From Prevotella sp. (GTDB lineage: Bacteria; Bacteroidota; Bacteroidia; Bacteroidales; Bacteroidaceae), in the NCBI GenBank assembly GCA_017430675.1, contig JAFRMM010000048.1, positions 1 to 39,413 of the forward strand: a DNA stretch of 39,413 bases. Reading direction: 5' to 3'. The notes beneath the pieces are model-generated. The model did no database searches. It was not told where the DNA came from and saw nothing but the letters and a program-made list of their open reading frames with translations. Of the stretch, positions 7,995-16,177 are shown piece after piece. A program made the translations under genes and the position numbers. The first letter of the stretch is position 1; each line of letters opens with the position of its first letter.

Positions 7995-9602
7995 ATGAAA
8001 AAACTATTATTGGGTGACGAGGCGATAGCCCAGGGCGCGATCGACGCTGGCCTGAGCGGTGTCTATGCCTATCCCGGTACTCCTTCGACGGAGATCACCG
8101 AGTATATCCAGGAGTCGCCTATCGCCAAGGAGAGAAACATCCATCGCCGTTGGAGCACGAACGAGAAGACGGCCATGGAGGCAGCGCTCGGCATGTCGTA
8201 TATGGGCAAGCGTGCGCTGGTGTGTATGAAACATGTGGGACTGAACGTCTGTGCCGATCCCTTCGTCAATTCGGGGATGACGGGCACGAATGGCGGTCTG
8301 GTGGTGCTGGTGGCCGATGACCCGTCGATGCACTCCTCACAAGATGAGCAGGACTCGCGCTTCTATGGTAAGTTTGCCATGGTGCCGACGCTGGAGCCCA
8401 GCAGTCAGCAGGAGGCCTACGACATGATGCAGGAGGCTTTCGACCTGTCGGAGCAGTTGCATCTGCCCATCCTGATGCGTGTCACCACCCGTATGGCCCA
8501 CTCCCGTGCCGTCGTCGAGGTTGTTGACGTGCCACGTCAACAGAACGATCTCAATTACAATGCTCAGGCCAGCAACTGGGTGCTGCTGCCCGCTTTTGCC
8601 CGCAAGCGCAATGATATCGTGACAGCCCAGCAGCCGTTGTTGGAGCAGATGGCCGTTGACAGCAAGTACAATCAGTATATCGATGCTCAGGATCATAAAC
8701 TCGGCATCATTGCCAGTGGTATTGCCTACAACTATCTGATGGAGTGTTATCCCGATGGTTGTCCTTATCCCGTACTGAAGATTTCCCAGTACCCGATTCC
8801 GAAGAAACTCATCCGTCGCATGACGGACGACTGCGAGTATGTGCTGATCGCTGAAGAGGGTCAGCCGTTCATCGAGGACCAGGTGCGTGGTGTGATGCCG
8901 GGCAATGCCGTGATTAAGGGTCGTCTGACGGGTGAACTGCCGCGTACGGGCGAACTCAATCCCGACTTCCTGAAGAAAGCGTTGGGTATTGAGAGCAGTG
9001 AGAACTATGCGCCCTGCGAGGATGTCACGCCGCGTCCCCCTGCACTCTGTCAGGGTTGTGGGCACCGTGATGTCTATACGGCTTTGAACGAGGTGCTCCG
9101 TGAGTATCCCAATGCCCGTGTGTTCGGTGATATCGGCTGTTATACATTAGGTTTTCTGCCGCCGTACAAGGCCATCCATTCTTGTGTGGATATGGGTGCC
9201 TCGATCACGATGGCGAAAGGTGCCTCGGATGCCGGTCAGTGGCCTGCCGTGGCTATCATCGGCGACTCCACCTTCACCCACAGTGGTATGACGGGCTTGC
9301 TCGATGCCATCAACGAGAATGCCGACATCACCGTGATCATCAGTGATAACCTGACCACGGCCATGACTGGCGGTCAGGACTCCGCAGGTACGAATAAGTT
9401 CGAGGCCATCTGCAAGGGTCTCGGTCTCTCCGAGGATCACCTGAAGGTGGTGAACCCCATCCCCAAGAACATGCCGGAGATTACTGCTGCCATCCGTGAG
9501 GAGATCAACTACCACGGTGTCAGTGTGATCATCCCGCGTCGTGAGTGTATGCAGACACTCCAGCGTCATCTTAAGCAGAAGAAGGCGGCTGAGAAAAAGT
9601 AA
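7995..9602 (+). CDS. iorA: Indolepyruvate:ferredoxin oxidoreductase, alpha subunit (short form)
   Basis: Large subunit (535 aa) of the thiamine-diphosphate-dependent enzyme that converts aryl pyruvates and CoA to aryl-acetyl-CoA and CO2 with ferredoxin as electron carrier; the reaction can also run in reverse for aromatic amino acid synthesis. The N-terminal pyrimidine-binding domain has YPGTPSTEI and the SSQDEQDSR loop. The C-terminal half carries CQGCGHR (about 349-355) and the TPP/Mg motif GDSTFTHSG through ISDN (about 421-450). The chain ends near 535 without the two [4Fe-4S] cysteine clusters that close many archaeal IorA proteins, so electrons must leave by another route. iorB follows after 32 bp. 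Confidence 0.93.
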   Translation: MKKLLLGDEAIAQGAIDAGLSGVYAYPGTPSTEITEYIQESPIAKERNIHRRWSTNEKTAMEAALGMSYMGKRALVCMKHVGLNVCADPFVNSGMTGTNGGLVVLVADDPSMHSSQDEQDSRFYGKFAMVPTLEPSSQQEAYDMMQEAFDLSEQLHLPILMRVTTRMAHSRAVVEVVDVPRQQNDLNYNAQASNWVLLPAFARKRNDIVTAQQPLLEQMAVDSKYNQYIDAQDHKLGIIASGIAYNYLMECYPDGCPYPVLKISQYPIPKKLIRRMTDDCEYVLIAEEGQPFIEDQVRGVMPGNAVIKGRLTGELPRTGELNPDFLKKALGIESSENYAPCEDVTPRPPALCQGCGHRDVYTALNEVLREYPNARVFGDIGCYTLGFLPPYKAIHSCVDMGASITMAKGASDAGQWPAVAIIGDSTFTHSGMTGLLDAINENADITVIISDNLTTAMTGGQDSAGTNKFEAICKGLGLSEDHLKVVNPIPKNMPEITAAIREEINYHGVSVIIPRRECMQTLQRHLKQKKAAEKK

Positions 9603-9634
9603 ATTGTGAAATCGTCAAATTGTCAAATATCTCT

Positions 9635-10207
9635 ATGAAGACAGATATAATACTTTGCGGTGTAGGAGGACAGGGTATCCTCTCTATCGCCACCATCATC
9701 GGTGAGGCTGCCATGAAGGAGAACCTCTATATCAAACAGGCCGAGGTACACGGCATGTCGCAGCGTGGCGGTGACGTGCAGTCAAACCTGCGCATCTCCA
9801 GCAATCCCATATCAAGTGACCTGATTCCCTTGGGCGGTGCCGATGTGATTATCTCCATGGAACCGATGGAGGCCTTGCGCTACCTGCCTTTCCTCTCGAA
9901 AGACGGTTGGATTATCACTTCGAACGCTCCTTTTGTGAATATTCCCAATTATCCTGACATCGAGACGATTAAGGCCGATTTAAACAAGGTTAAGAATGTC
10001 ATTGTACTCGACATCGAACAGGCTGCCAAGGACAATGGTGTGCCTCGCTCAGCCAATGTAATCCTGCTGGGTGCTGCCCAGAAGGCATTGGGTATCGAGT
10101 ACGACAAACTGGAGGATGCCATCCGTCGTGTCTTCGGTCGTAAGGGTGAGGCCATCGTCGAGGCAAATATCAAGGCCCTCGCCATTGGCCGTGCCGCCCA
10201 AAAATAA
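9635..10207 (+). CDS. iorB: Indolepyruvate:ferredoxin oxidoreductase, beta subunit
   Basis: Small subunit (190 aa) of the aryl-pyruvate oxidoreductase, equivalent to the gamma domain of pyruvate:ferredoxin oxidoreductase. The N-terminal GVGGQGILS and the HGMSQRGGDVQSNLRI segment are family hallmarks. The ATG at 9635 (MKTDIILCG) was preferred over an in-frame TTG at 9620 that lies in an AT-rich TCAAAT-repeat spacer. It sits between iorA and an aminotransferase gene on the same strand. Confidence 0.93.
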   Translation: MKTDIILCGVGGQGILSIATIIGEAAMKENLYIKQAEVHGMSQRGGDVQSNLRISSNPISSDLIPLGGADVIISMEPMEALRYLPFLSKDGWIITSNAPFVNIPNYPDIETIKADLNKVKNVIVLDIEQAAKDNGVPRSANVILLGAAQKALGIEYDKLEDAIRRVFGRKGEAIVEANIKALAIGRAAQK

Positions 10208-10238
10208 ATTGTCAAATGGTAAATAGTCAAATTGTCCA

Positions 10239-11552
10239 ATGATGGAGACACCTATTAAGAAAGAAATCGTTGACGGCCTCGTGGCCGAACTTGGTATCGA
10301 AGATTTCGCCAAGGCTACGATCCGTGAGGTGAAGCAAGTGGCTGCCAAGTCCGAGAAGGCGAGTGGGGTAGAGTTCATCAAGATGGAGATGGGTATTCCC
10401 GGTCTGCCCGCAGCCCAGGTGGGTGTCGATGCCCAGATCAAGGCGCTGCAGGACGGCATCGCCCACAGTTATCCCGATATCCAGGGTGCCCCGGCCTTGA
10501 AAGAGGCCGCCTCGCAGTTTGTGAAGGCGTTCATCGGCATCGATGTCAAGCCCGAGGGCTGTGTGCCCGTCACGGGTTCGATGCAGGGCACCTTCGCCTC
10601 GTTCCTCACCTGTTCGCAGTGTGATACAGCGAAAGACGCCGTGCTCTTCATCGACCCCGGCTTCCCTGTGCAGAAGATGCAACTCGAGGTGATGGGCGTG
10701 AAGTATCTGACGTTCGATGTCTATGACTACCGTGGTGAGAAGTTGGGTCCCAAACTTGAGGGCTATCTCAAACAGCGTAACATCTGCGCCATCGTCTATT
10801 CCAATCCCAACAACCCTTCGTGGATCTGTCTGCGTGAGGAGGAACTGAAGGTGATTGGTGAACTGGCTACGAAGTACGATGCCATCGTGATGGAAGACCT
10901 GGCCTATTTCGCCATGGACTTCCGCAAGGACCTCTCCACACCGTTCCAGCCGCCTTATCAGGCTACGGTGGCCCGTTATACGGACAACTACATGCTGCTG
11001 ATCAGCGGCTCGAAGGCGTTCAGTTATGCCGGTGAGCGTATCGGTGTCGTCTGTATCTCCGATGCACTGTTCCATCGTCATTACGAGGCACTGTCAGCCC
11101 GTTACCAGGGACTGCCCTTCGGTCCTGTGTTCTCCACGCGTATGCTCTATGCCCTGTCGTCAGGCACCAGTCACAGTGCCCAGTACGCCTTGGCCGCCAT
11201 GCTGAAGGCCGCCTATGAGGGCAAGTACGACTTCCGCAAGGAGATCAGCGTCTATGGCGAGCGTGCCAGGAAGTTGAAGGAGATCTTCTGCCGCCACAAT
11301 TTCTATGTGGTCTATGACAAGGATCTCGATGAGCCCATTGCCGACGGTTTCTACTTCACCATCGGTTATCCAGGCATGACCTCAGGAGAGTTGGCCCATG
11401 AACTGATGTACTACGGCGTGTCGGCCATCTGCCTGATCACCTGTGGTTCGGAGCAGGAGGGTCTGCGCGTGTGTACCTCATTTATAGAAGATCATCAGTA
11501 CGCGTTACTCGAAGAACGCATGAAGATATTCGAAATAAATAATCCTCGGTAG
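10239..11552 (+). CDS. PLP-dependent aminotransferase (class I/II)
   Basis: A 437-aa fold-type I aminotransferase. The Schiff-base lysine is K259 in SGSKAFSYAGERIGVV, and the cofactor-contact SNPNNPSW and EDLAYF motifs precede it at the expected spacing. Standing directly behind iorAB, it probably interconverts aromatic amino acids and the aryl pyruvates used by that enzyme, linking amino acid fermentation or reductive synthesis to ferredoxin. Substrate choice is inferred from context. An ATG three bases further on (10242) is equally possible. The stop codon lies in the loop of the terminator hairpin at 11533-11571. Confidence 0.88.
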   Translation: MMETPIKKEIVDGLVAELGIEDFAKATIREVKQVAAKSEKASGVEFIKMEMGIPGLPAAQVGVDAQIKALQDGIAHSYPDIQGAPALKEAASQFVKAFIGIDVKPEGCVPVTGSMQGTFASFLTCSQCDTAKDAVLFIDPGFPVQKMQLEVMGVKYLTFDVYDYRGEKLGPKLEGYLKQRNICAIVYSNPNNPSWICLREEELKVIGELATKYDAIVMEDLAYFAMDFRKDLSTPFQPPYQATVARYTDNYMLLISGSKAFSYAGERIGVVCISDALFHRHYEALSARYQGLPFGPVFSTRMLYALSSGTSHSAQYALAAMLKAAYEGKYDFRKEISVYGERARKLKEIFCRHNFYVVYDKDLDEPIADGFYFTIGYPGMTSGELAHELMYYGVSAICLITCGSEQEGLRVCTSFIEDHQYALLEERMKIFEINNPR

Positions 11553-11571
11553 TTCCGAGGATTATTTATTT
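11533..11571. terminator. Bidirectional terminator shared by convergent genes
   Basis: A perfect 17-bp stem (11533-11549 with 11555-11571) encloses a 5-base loop, and A/T-rich ends give U-rich tails in both directions. The loop contains the TAG of the aminotransferase, and the right arm contains the TAA of the minus-strand gene. Both genes therefore stop inside the hairpin. Confidence 0.8.
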
Positions 11572-12095
11572 GGTGGGGGAGGCATCTTGCCGTCGCGGGG
11601 AGGTCTCTTTGCGTCCTTGGGCGGCTTCTGCTTCTTCTCCTTCTTTTGTTTCGCGGGCTGTTCGACCTCCTCGTCGCCGTCATCCATATTCACAGGCTTG
11701 AATCGGAACTCTGTGGCATCGATGTAATGGACGTCATAGTTGGCACCCTTCGCGGTATATTGCTTCTTTATCTTCTCGTACTTCTTCTCAACGTTCTTGC
11801 GCTTGGTGTCACTGATGACGACGCAGGTACGGTTTTTCAGATTGAAGTTATCAGCGAAGAACTCGCGCAGTTGATAGGCGTAGTTGCTGCGCCCCGCAAG
11901 AATGTTCCTATTCCCCTGGAACCAGACGCTATCCACCTCCTGAATGTCTGTGAAGAAGACGATGGAGTCATTGAAAGAGGCGATGAAACCAAACATATAT
12001 GCCTTGGGCACCATTCTGTTTTTGGCTGATACGGGCAAATATGCTACGGCTGCCATCAGGGCGACAGCCAGGGTGATGTGTCTGAGATATTTCAT
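11562..12095 (-). CDS. Exported protein of unknown function, coupled to rpoD
   Basis: A 177-aa protein with a signal peptide or N-terminal anchor ([24 protein letters not shown]), a central alpha/beta-like region of about 110 residues, and a highly basic Lys/Pro tail ending PPPPNK. No family is recognised. The ATG at 12095-12093 overlaps the rpoD stop by one base (TAATG), a classic arrangement for translational coupling, so it was chosen over an upstream in-frame start that would lie within rpoD. It is therefore likely made with the primary sigma factor. The acidic stretch MDDGDEEVE before the Lys-rich tail is notable. Confidence 0.7.
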   Translation of the reverse strand: MKYLRHITLAVALMAAVAYLPVSAKNRMVPKAYMFGFIASFNDSIVFFTDIQEVDSVWFQGNRNILAGRSNYAYQLREFFADNFNLKNRTCVVISDTKRKNVEKKYEKIKKQYTAKGANYDVHYIDATEFRFKPVNMDDGDEEVEQPAKQKKEKKQKPPKDAKRPPRDGKMPPPPNK

Positions 12096-12955
12096 TATCC
12101 TAAATATGTCTTTAACGTTTTGTTCTTTGTACTGTTCCTGAGTTTGCGGATGGCCTTCTCCTTGATCTGACGGACACGCTCGCGGGAGAGTCCGAACTTC
12201 TCGCCGATTTCCTCCAGCGTCAGTTCCGGACGGTTGATGCCGTAGGAGCATTCTATCACGTTCCGTTCCCTTTCACTGAGCATGCCCAGTGCGGCCTGGA
12301 TCTCCGACTTCAGCGATTCAGCGACCAAGGTCATGTCCGTCGTGGGCACGTCATCATTCACAAGCACGTCGAGCAGACTGCTGTCGTCGCCTTCTGAGAA
12401 CGGCGCATCCACGGATACATGGTGGCCGCTGATGCTCATGGCCTCGTCGATCTTCTCTTGAGGCAGGTCGATGTTATCGGCGATCTCATCCACGGAGGGA
12501 CGGCGCTCGTTCAACTGCTCGAACTTGCTGATCTCACGGTTGATCTTATTCACCGAGCCCACCTGGTTCAGGGGCAGCCTGACGATGCGGCTCTGCTCTG
12601 AGATGGCCTGGAGGATGCTCTGTCGGATCCACCACACGGCATACGAGATGAACTTGAAGCCGCGTGTCTCGTCGAAGCGTTCTGCCGCCTTCAGCAGTCC
12701 GAGGTTACCCTCGTTGATGAGGTCGGGCAGACTGAGCCCCTGGTTCTGGTACTGCTTGGCCACCGAGACAACGAAACGGAGGTTGGCCTTCGTCAGTCGC
12801 TCCAGCGCCTTCTGGTCTCCATGCTTGATGCGCTGGGCGAGTTCCACCTCTTCTTCTGCCGAGATCATCTCCTCCTTGCCGATTTCCTGTAAGTATTTGT
12901 CAAGGGAGGCACTCTCTCGGTTGGTGATCGATTTAATGATTTTCAGTTGTCTCAT
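12095..12955 (-). CDS. rpoD: Primary sigma-70 factor RpoD (short Bacteroidota form)
   Basis: A 286-aa housekeeping sigma factor that directs RNA polymerase to the TTTG / TAnnTTTG promoters seen through this window. It begins [15 protein letters not shown] and has region 1.2 ([10 protein letters not shown]), region 2 ([19 protein letters not shown] through [13 protein letters not shown]), region 3 ([13 protein letters not shown]) and region 4 with its helix-turn-helix ([19 protein letters not shown]). Region 1.1 is absent, as usual in this phylum. The ATG at 12955 was chosen because the upstream ATG (12979) lies next to the -7 box at 12980 and would not be in the mRNA. Confidence 0.96.
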   Translation of the reverse strand: MRQLKIIKSITNRESASLDKYLQEIGKEEMISAEEEVELAQRIKHGDQKALERLTKANLRFVVSVAKQYQNQGLSLPDLINEGNLGLLKAAERFDETRGFKFISYAVWWIRQSILQAISEQSRIVRLPLNQVGSVNKINREISKFEQLNERRPSVDEIADNIDLPQEKIDEAMSISGHHVSVDAPFSEGDDSSLLDVLVNDDVPTTDMTLVAESLKSEIQAALGMLSERERNVIECSYGINRPELTLEEIGEKFGLSRERVRQIKEKAIRKLRNSTKNKTLKTYLG

Positions 12956-12979
12956 AATGGTCCCGTTATTAGCAATCAT

Positions 12980-13012
12980 GCAAAATTATGACATTTTCCT
13001 GAGACGACCAAA
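12980..13012 (-). promoter_or_regulatory. rpoD promoter
   Basis: On the minus strand TTTG (13012-13009) and TAATTTTGC (12988-12980) are separated by 20 bp, an almost ideal Bacteroidota promoter. The -33 element abuts the A/T flank of the htrA terminator, so the two signals are packed together. Confidence 0.75.
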
Positions 13013-13049
13013 AAAAAAGCCACGAAATTTCATCTTCGTGGCTTTTTTT
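13010..13049 (-). terminator. Terminator after htrA
   Basis: GCCACGAA (13019-13026) pairs with TTCGTGGC (13035-13042) around an 8-base loop, flanked by A and T runs that extend the stem and give a U-tail in either direction. It lies just after the htrA stop on the minus strand. Confidence 0.85.
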
Positions 13050-13062
13050 CCTGTTTTTTCGC

Positions 13063-14571
13063 TTATTCGTTCTGCAAAGGCACGGCAAAGTAGCCCTTTT
13101 TGCCCGTGGGATAGATACCCTGGATGTAGAGCACGGGCTCCTTGCTGGTGGAGGCTTCCTTGACGACATCCTGCAGGTCCTCGACGCTCTTGATGGTCTC
13201 GTCGTTCACCTTCTGGATGATGAAGCCCTTGGGCACGCCGGCATCCTTCAGTTTGCCTCCGGCCACCTTCACCACTTCCAGACCGTAGCCGATGTTCAAC
13301 TGTTCCTTCTGGCCGTCGGTGATGGCGCGGAAGGTACCGCCTAATACGTCGAGGTCGGCATTCTTCACTACCTTCGTAGTGCCCTGCTCGTTCTTCAGCG
13401 TCAGCGTGGCGGTCTTCACCTTCTTGTCACGCATGTAGGTCACCTTCACCTGCTCGCCTGGGCGCTTCTGTGCCAGGATCCCCTGCAGTTCACCCATGTC
13501 CTTCACTTTCTGTCCGTCGATGGCTGTGATGACGTCTTCCTTCTCCAGTCCGCCGTCAGCGGCAGCACCTTCTTCGATAACCTTTTCGATGCGCACACCT
13601 TCCATCGTACCATAGTCCTTCACCTCTTTCTCCTGATCCTTCATGGCATCGACATAGTCCTTCACACTACCGCCCTGGATACCGATCATGGCGCGCTGGT
13701 AGGTGCCGTACTGCTTGAAGTCGTCAACAGCCTTCTTTACGATGCTGGTGGGGATGGCGAAGCCGTATCCGATATTTGAACCTGTGGGAGAAGCCAGCAT
13801 GGCGTTGATGCCAATGAGTTCACCACGGGTGTTCACCAGTGCACCGCCAGAGTTACCCTGGTTGATGGCAGCATCGGTCTGGATCATCGAACTCACACCG
13901 CTGCCCATCGAACGGGCCTTGGCGCTGACGATACCAGCGGTCACCGTGTTGTTAAGTCCGAGGGGATTACCCACGGCGAGCACCCATTCGCCGACCTTTA
14001 CATCGTCTGAGTTGGCGATGGTGATGGCCTGCAGGTTCTTGGCGTCAATCTTGATGAGTGCCAGGTCGGTGGTCTTGTCGGCACCGATGATGCGGGCTGA
14101 ATATTCCTTGGAGTTTTCGTTCAGGGTCACTGTCAATTCGTCAGCCCCATCGACCACGTGGTTGTTGGTCACGATATAGCCGTCGGCGGAGATGATCACG
14201 CCCGAACCTGCTGCAGCACGCTTCGGGGTCTGTACCTGACGCTGGCGACGACCGTTGTTGCCCTGGCCCTGTCCGCGGCCGAAGAATCCGCCGAAGGGAT
14301 CAGAGAAGAAATCCTCGAAGGGATCGCTGTACTCAACGGTCTGCACCTTCGAGTTCTGTACAGACTTGATATAGACCACTGAGGGCAGTGCCTTCTCAGC
14401 GGCGTAGGTCAGATCCACGGGTTGTCCTGCGGGTGCAGAGGCAACGACGGGGGCGGGAGAGGATGTCGTGGCGGCATTGGTGTTGGTGAATGCTGCGACG
14501 GAAAGAACTAAAGCAACGGCGCACACGGCTGGCGTTGCCACATTGATGATCTTTTTCATATTCTCAGTCAT
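13063..14571 (-). CDS. degP: Periplasmic serine protease HtrA/DegP (Do family)
   Basis: A 502-aa envelope protease/chaperone that degrades misfolded proteins. After a signal peptide (within residues 1-33) comes a trypsin-like domain with the catalytic triad H138 (TNNHVV), D169 (TTDLALIKID) and S241 (QGNSGGAL). Two PDZ domains follow (about 290-385 and 405-500). A Gly/Gln/Arg-rich loop at about 92-115 corresponds to the flexible LA-loop region. An ATG at 14559 (MKKIINVA) is an alternative start that gives a more standard signal peptide. It is transcribed alone from the -7 box at 14604 and ends at a strong terminator. Confidence 0.95.
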   Translation of the reverse strand: MTENMKKIINVATPAVCAVALVLSVAAFTNTNAATTSSPAPVVASAPAGQPVDLTYAAEKALPSVVYIKSVQNSKVQTVEYSDPFEDFFSDPFGGFFGRGQGQGNNGRRQRQVQTPKRAAAGSGVIISADGYIVTNNHVVDGADELTVTLNENSKEYSARIIGADKTTDLALIKIDAKNLQAITIANSDDVKVGEWVLAVGNPLGLNNTVTAGIVSAKARSMGSGVSSMIQTDAAINQGNSGGALVNTRGELIGINAMLASPTGSNIGYGFAIPTSIVKKAVDDFKQYGTYQRAMIGIQGGSVKDYVDAMKDQEKEVKDYGTMEGVRIEKVIEEGAAADGGLEKEDVITAIDGQKVKDMGELQGILAQKRPGEQVKVTYMRDKKVKTATLTLKNEQGTTKVVKNADLDVLGGTFRAITDGQKEQLNIGYGLEVVKVAGGKLKDAGVPKGFIIQKVNDETIKSVEDLQDVVKEASTSKEPVLYIQGIYPTGKKGYFAVPLQNE

Positions 14572-14603
14572 TTTGTTATGGTTTTGATTTCACGTTTCAC
14601 GCT

Positions 14604-14639
14604 GCAAAGATAGGGTCAAAAAACCGTATAATGACAAAA
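14604..14639 (-). promoter_or_regulatory. htrA promoter
   Basis: The minus strand has TATCTTTGC at 14612-14604 and a TTTTG at 14639-14635 with about 22-bp spacing, slightly longer than ideal. It lies 33 bp before the htrA ATG. Confidence 0.6.
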
Positions 14640-14785
14640 TGTCACAAATATTTATCCCGATTTAACAATTGTCACGGATGGCTTAACGGGTGTTTGCGAT
14701 TAACACTTGGAATCTTAAAAGTCTGACAAAATTAAGAAATCGAACACGTGTTAGTTGCATATTTTCAATTATCACGCCACAACTC

Positions 14786-14817
14786 TTGCGTTTCTCGATA
14801 ATTGTTCGTATCTTTGC
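14786..14817 (+). promoter_or_regulatory. rnpB promoter
   Basis: TTG at 14786-14788 and TATCTTTGC at 14809-14817 are spaced by 20 bp. The predicted 5' end of RNase P RNA at about 14823 lies six bases after the -7 box, so transcription probably starts at the mature end. Confidence 0.85.
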
Positions 14818-14822
14818 ACCCC

Positions 14823-15198
14823 AGAAAGCACTGCCACGGCCTGTCGCTGGTGCCTTCGTGGCACGAGAGGAAAGTCCGGGCAGCACAGGGCGCCCCACTT
14901 CTGAAAGTGGAAGCAATTGGTGACAGTTGGTGAGGGCAGAAGAGAACGACCGCCTTGTCTTCGGACAGGGTAAGGGTGAGAAGGTGGTGTAAGAGACCAC
15001 CAGCCGGTGGGTGATCATCGGGCTGTGTCCGCTGGGGGCTGCAAGTTCATGTAAACCGTCGTCTGAGGGTAGCCCGCCCGACAGTTCCGGCTACGGCGGA
15101 GGGTAGAACGCTTGAGCCATGGGGTGACTCATGGAGTAGATAAATGACAGGCGCCGCGCAAGCGGTACAGAACCCGGCTTACAGGGGCAGTGCTTTCT
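14823..15198 (+). ncRNA. rnpB: RNase P RNA (bacterial type A)
   Basis: Catalytic RNA of RNase P, which matures tRNA 5' ends. The two ends form helix P1: the 13 bases at 14823-14835 pair perfectly with 15186-15198. The conserved GAGGAAAGTCCGGGC follows at about 14868-14882. The 3' conserved region reads GTACAGAACCCGGCTTACAGG, including the universal ACAGAA segment and the bases that pair with the GTCCGGG core. Internal stem-loops such as GGTGGT-AAGAGACCACC fit P12-type hairpins. A T-rich stretch at 15198-15203 may terminate it. Reading frames on either strand here are artefacts. Confidence 0.97.
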
Positions 15199-15232
15199 TT
15201 TTGGGTTTAGAGATTTTAGTTTGGAGGTGAGG

Positions 15233-16162
15233 ATGAAGGAGTTCTTGAGGCAGGTATCTCGCAAGTTATGGCTCACCATCCGGTTCTTTACGGAGAAGCG
15301 GGTGATGACACAGGCGGCTGCGCTGACCTATTCCACGCTGCTGGCCATCGTGCCCATCCTCGCCGTGGTCTTCGCCATCGCCCGCGGCTTCGGCTACAAC
15401 AAGTACATCGAGATCTGGTTCCGCGACATGCTGGCCTCCCAGCCCCAGGCCGCCGATGTCATCGTAGGCTTCGTCAACAGTTACCTCGTCCACACCAGGA
15501 GCGGCATCTTCCTGGGCGTGGGCCTTGTCTTCATGCTCTATACCGTGCTGATGCTGGTAAACAACATCGAGGAGACTTTCAACCAGATCTGGCAGGTGAG
15601 CAACTCGCGGCCTATCATGCGCTCGCTGACGAACTACTTGGCCATGTTCTTCCTCTTTCCCATCATCATCATCGTCTCGATGAGCGTCTCCATCCTCGTG
15701 GCGACGGTGACGGACTCGATGCCTCATTTCACATTCATCGGCCCGGTGGTACACTGGCTGTTCCAACTGTCACCTTATATATTGTTGTCGCTGCTCTTCA
15801 TCGTGCTCTACGTCTATATGCCGAACACGAAGGTGCGCCTGTCGTGCGCCATCGTCCCGGGCATCCTCGCGGGTATCGCCATGCAGGTGCTGCAACTGTT
15901 CTACATCTACTCGCAGATATGGGTGACGGGCTACAACGCCATCTACGGCTCCTTTGCAGCCCTGCCCCTGTTCATGCTCTGGGTACAGTTCTCGTGGACC
16001 ATCTGCCTCTTTGGCGCGCAACTCACCTACACCAACCAGAACCTGAACCGCTTCGGCTTCAACCTCGAACCTCTCGACATCCATCCGAAGGTGGATATGA
16101 CGGACGACGAGCGGGGCCAGACTGCCACGGAAATCTATGCTGACGGCATAGATTCACTATAG
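15233..16162 (+). CDS. YihY/BrkB family inner-membrane protein
   Basis: A 309-aa integral membrane protein of the YihY/virulence factor BrkB family (formerly mis-assigned as RNase BN). The family signature AAALTYSTLLAIVPILAVVF lies at residues about 27-46, and about six hydrophobic helices follow, including FMLYTVLMLVNNIEETFNQIW and the C-terminal YNAIYGSFAALPLFMLWV segment. The transported or bound molecule is unknown. The ATG at 15233 follows a GGAGGTGAGG stretch; an in-frame TTG at 15221 is less likely. It is the last core gene before the accessory island. Confidence 0.88.
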   Translation: MKEFLRQVSRKLWLTIRFFTEKRVMTQAAALTYSTLLAIVPILAVVFAIARGFGYNKYIEIWFRDMLASQPQAADVIVGFVNSYLVHTRSGIFLGVGLVFMLYTVLMLVNNIEETFNQIWQVSNSRPIMRSLTNYLAMFFLFPIIIIVSMSVSILVATVTDSMPHFTFIGPVVHWLFQLSPYILLSLLFIVLYVYMPNTKVRLSCAIVPGILAGIAMQVLQLFYIYSQIWVTGYNAIYGSFAALPLFMLWVQFSWTICLFGAQLTYTNQNLNRFGFNLEPLDIHPKVDMTDDERGQTATEIYADGIDSL

Positions 16163-16177
16163 ATTTTTCTAAAAATA

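Noticed and set aside
14683..15018. Minus-strand and short plus-strand frames in 14683-15018
   Set aside because: They overlap the RNase P RNA, which has its own promoter and conserved core.
15268..16143. 291-aa plus-strand frame overlapping the brkB gene
   Set aside because: It is a frame-shifted shadow rich in His/Pro/Arg; the YihY/BrkB frame has the membrane helices and family signature.
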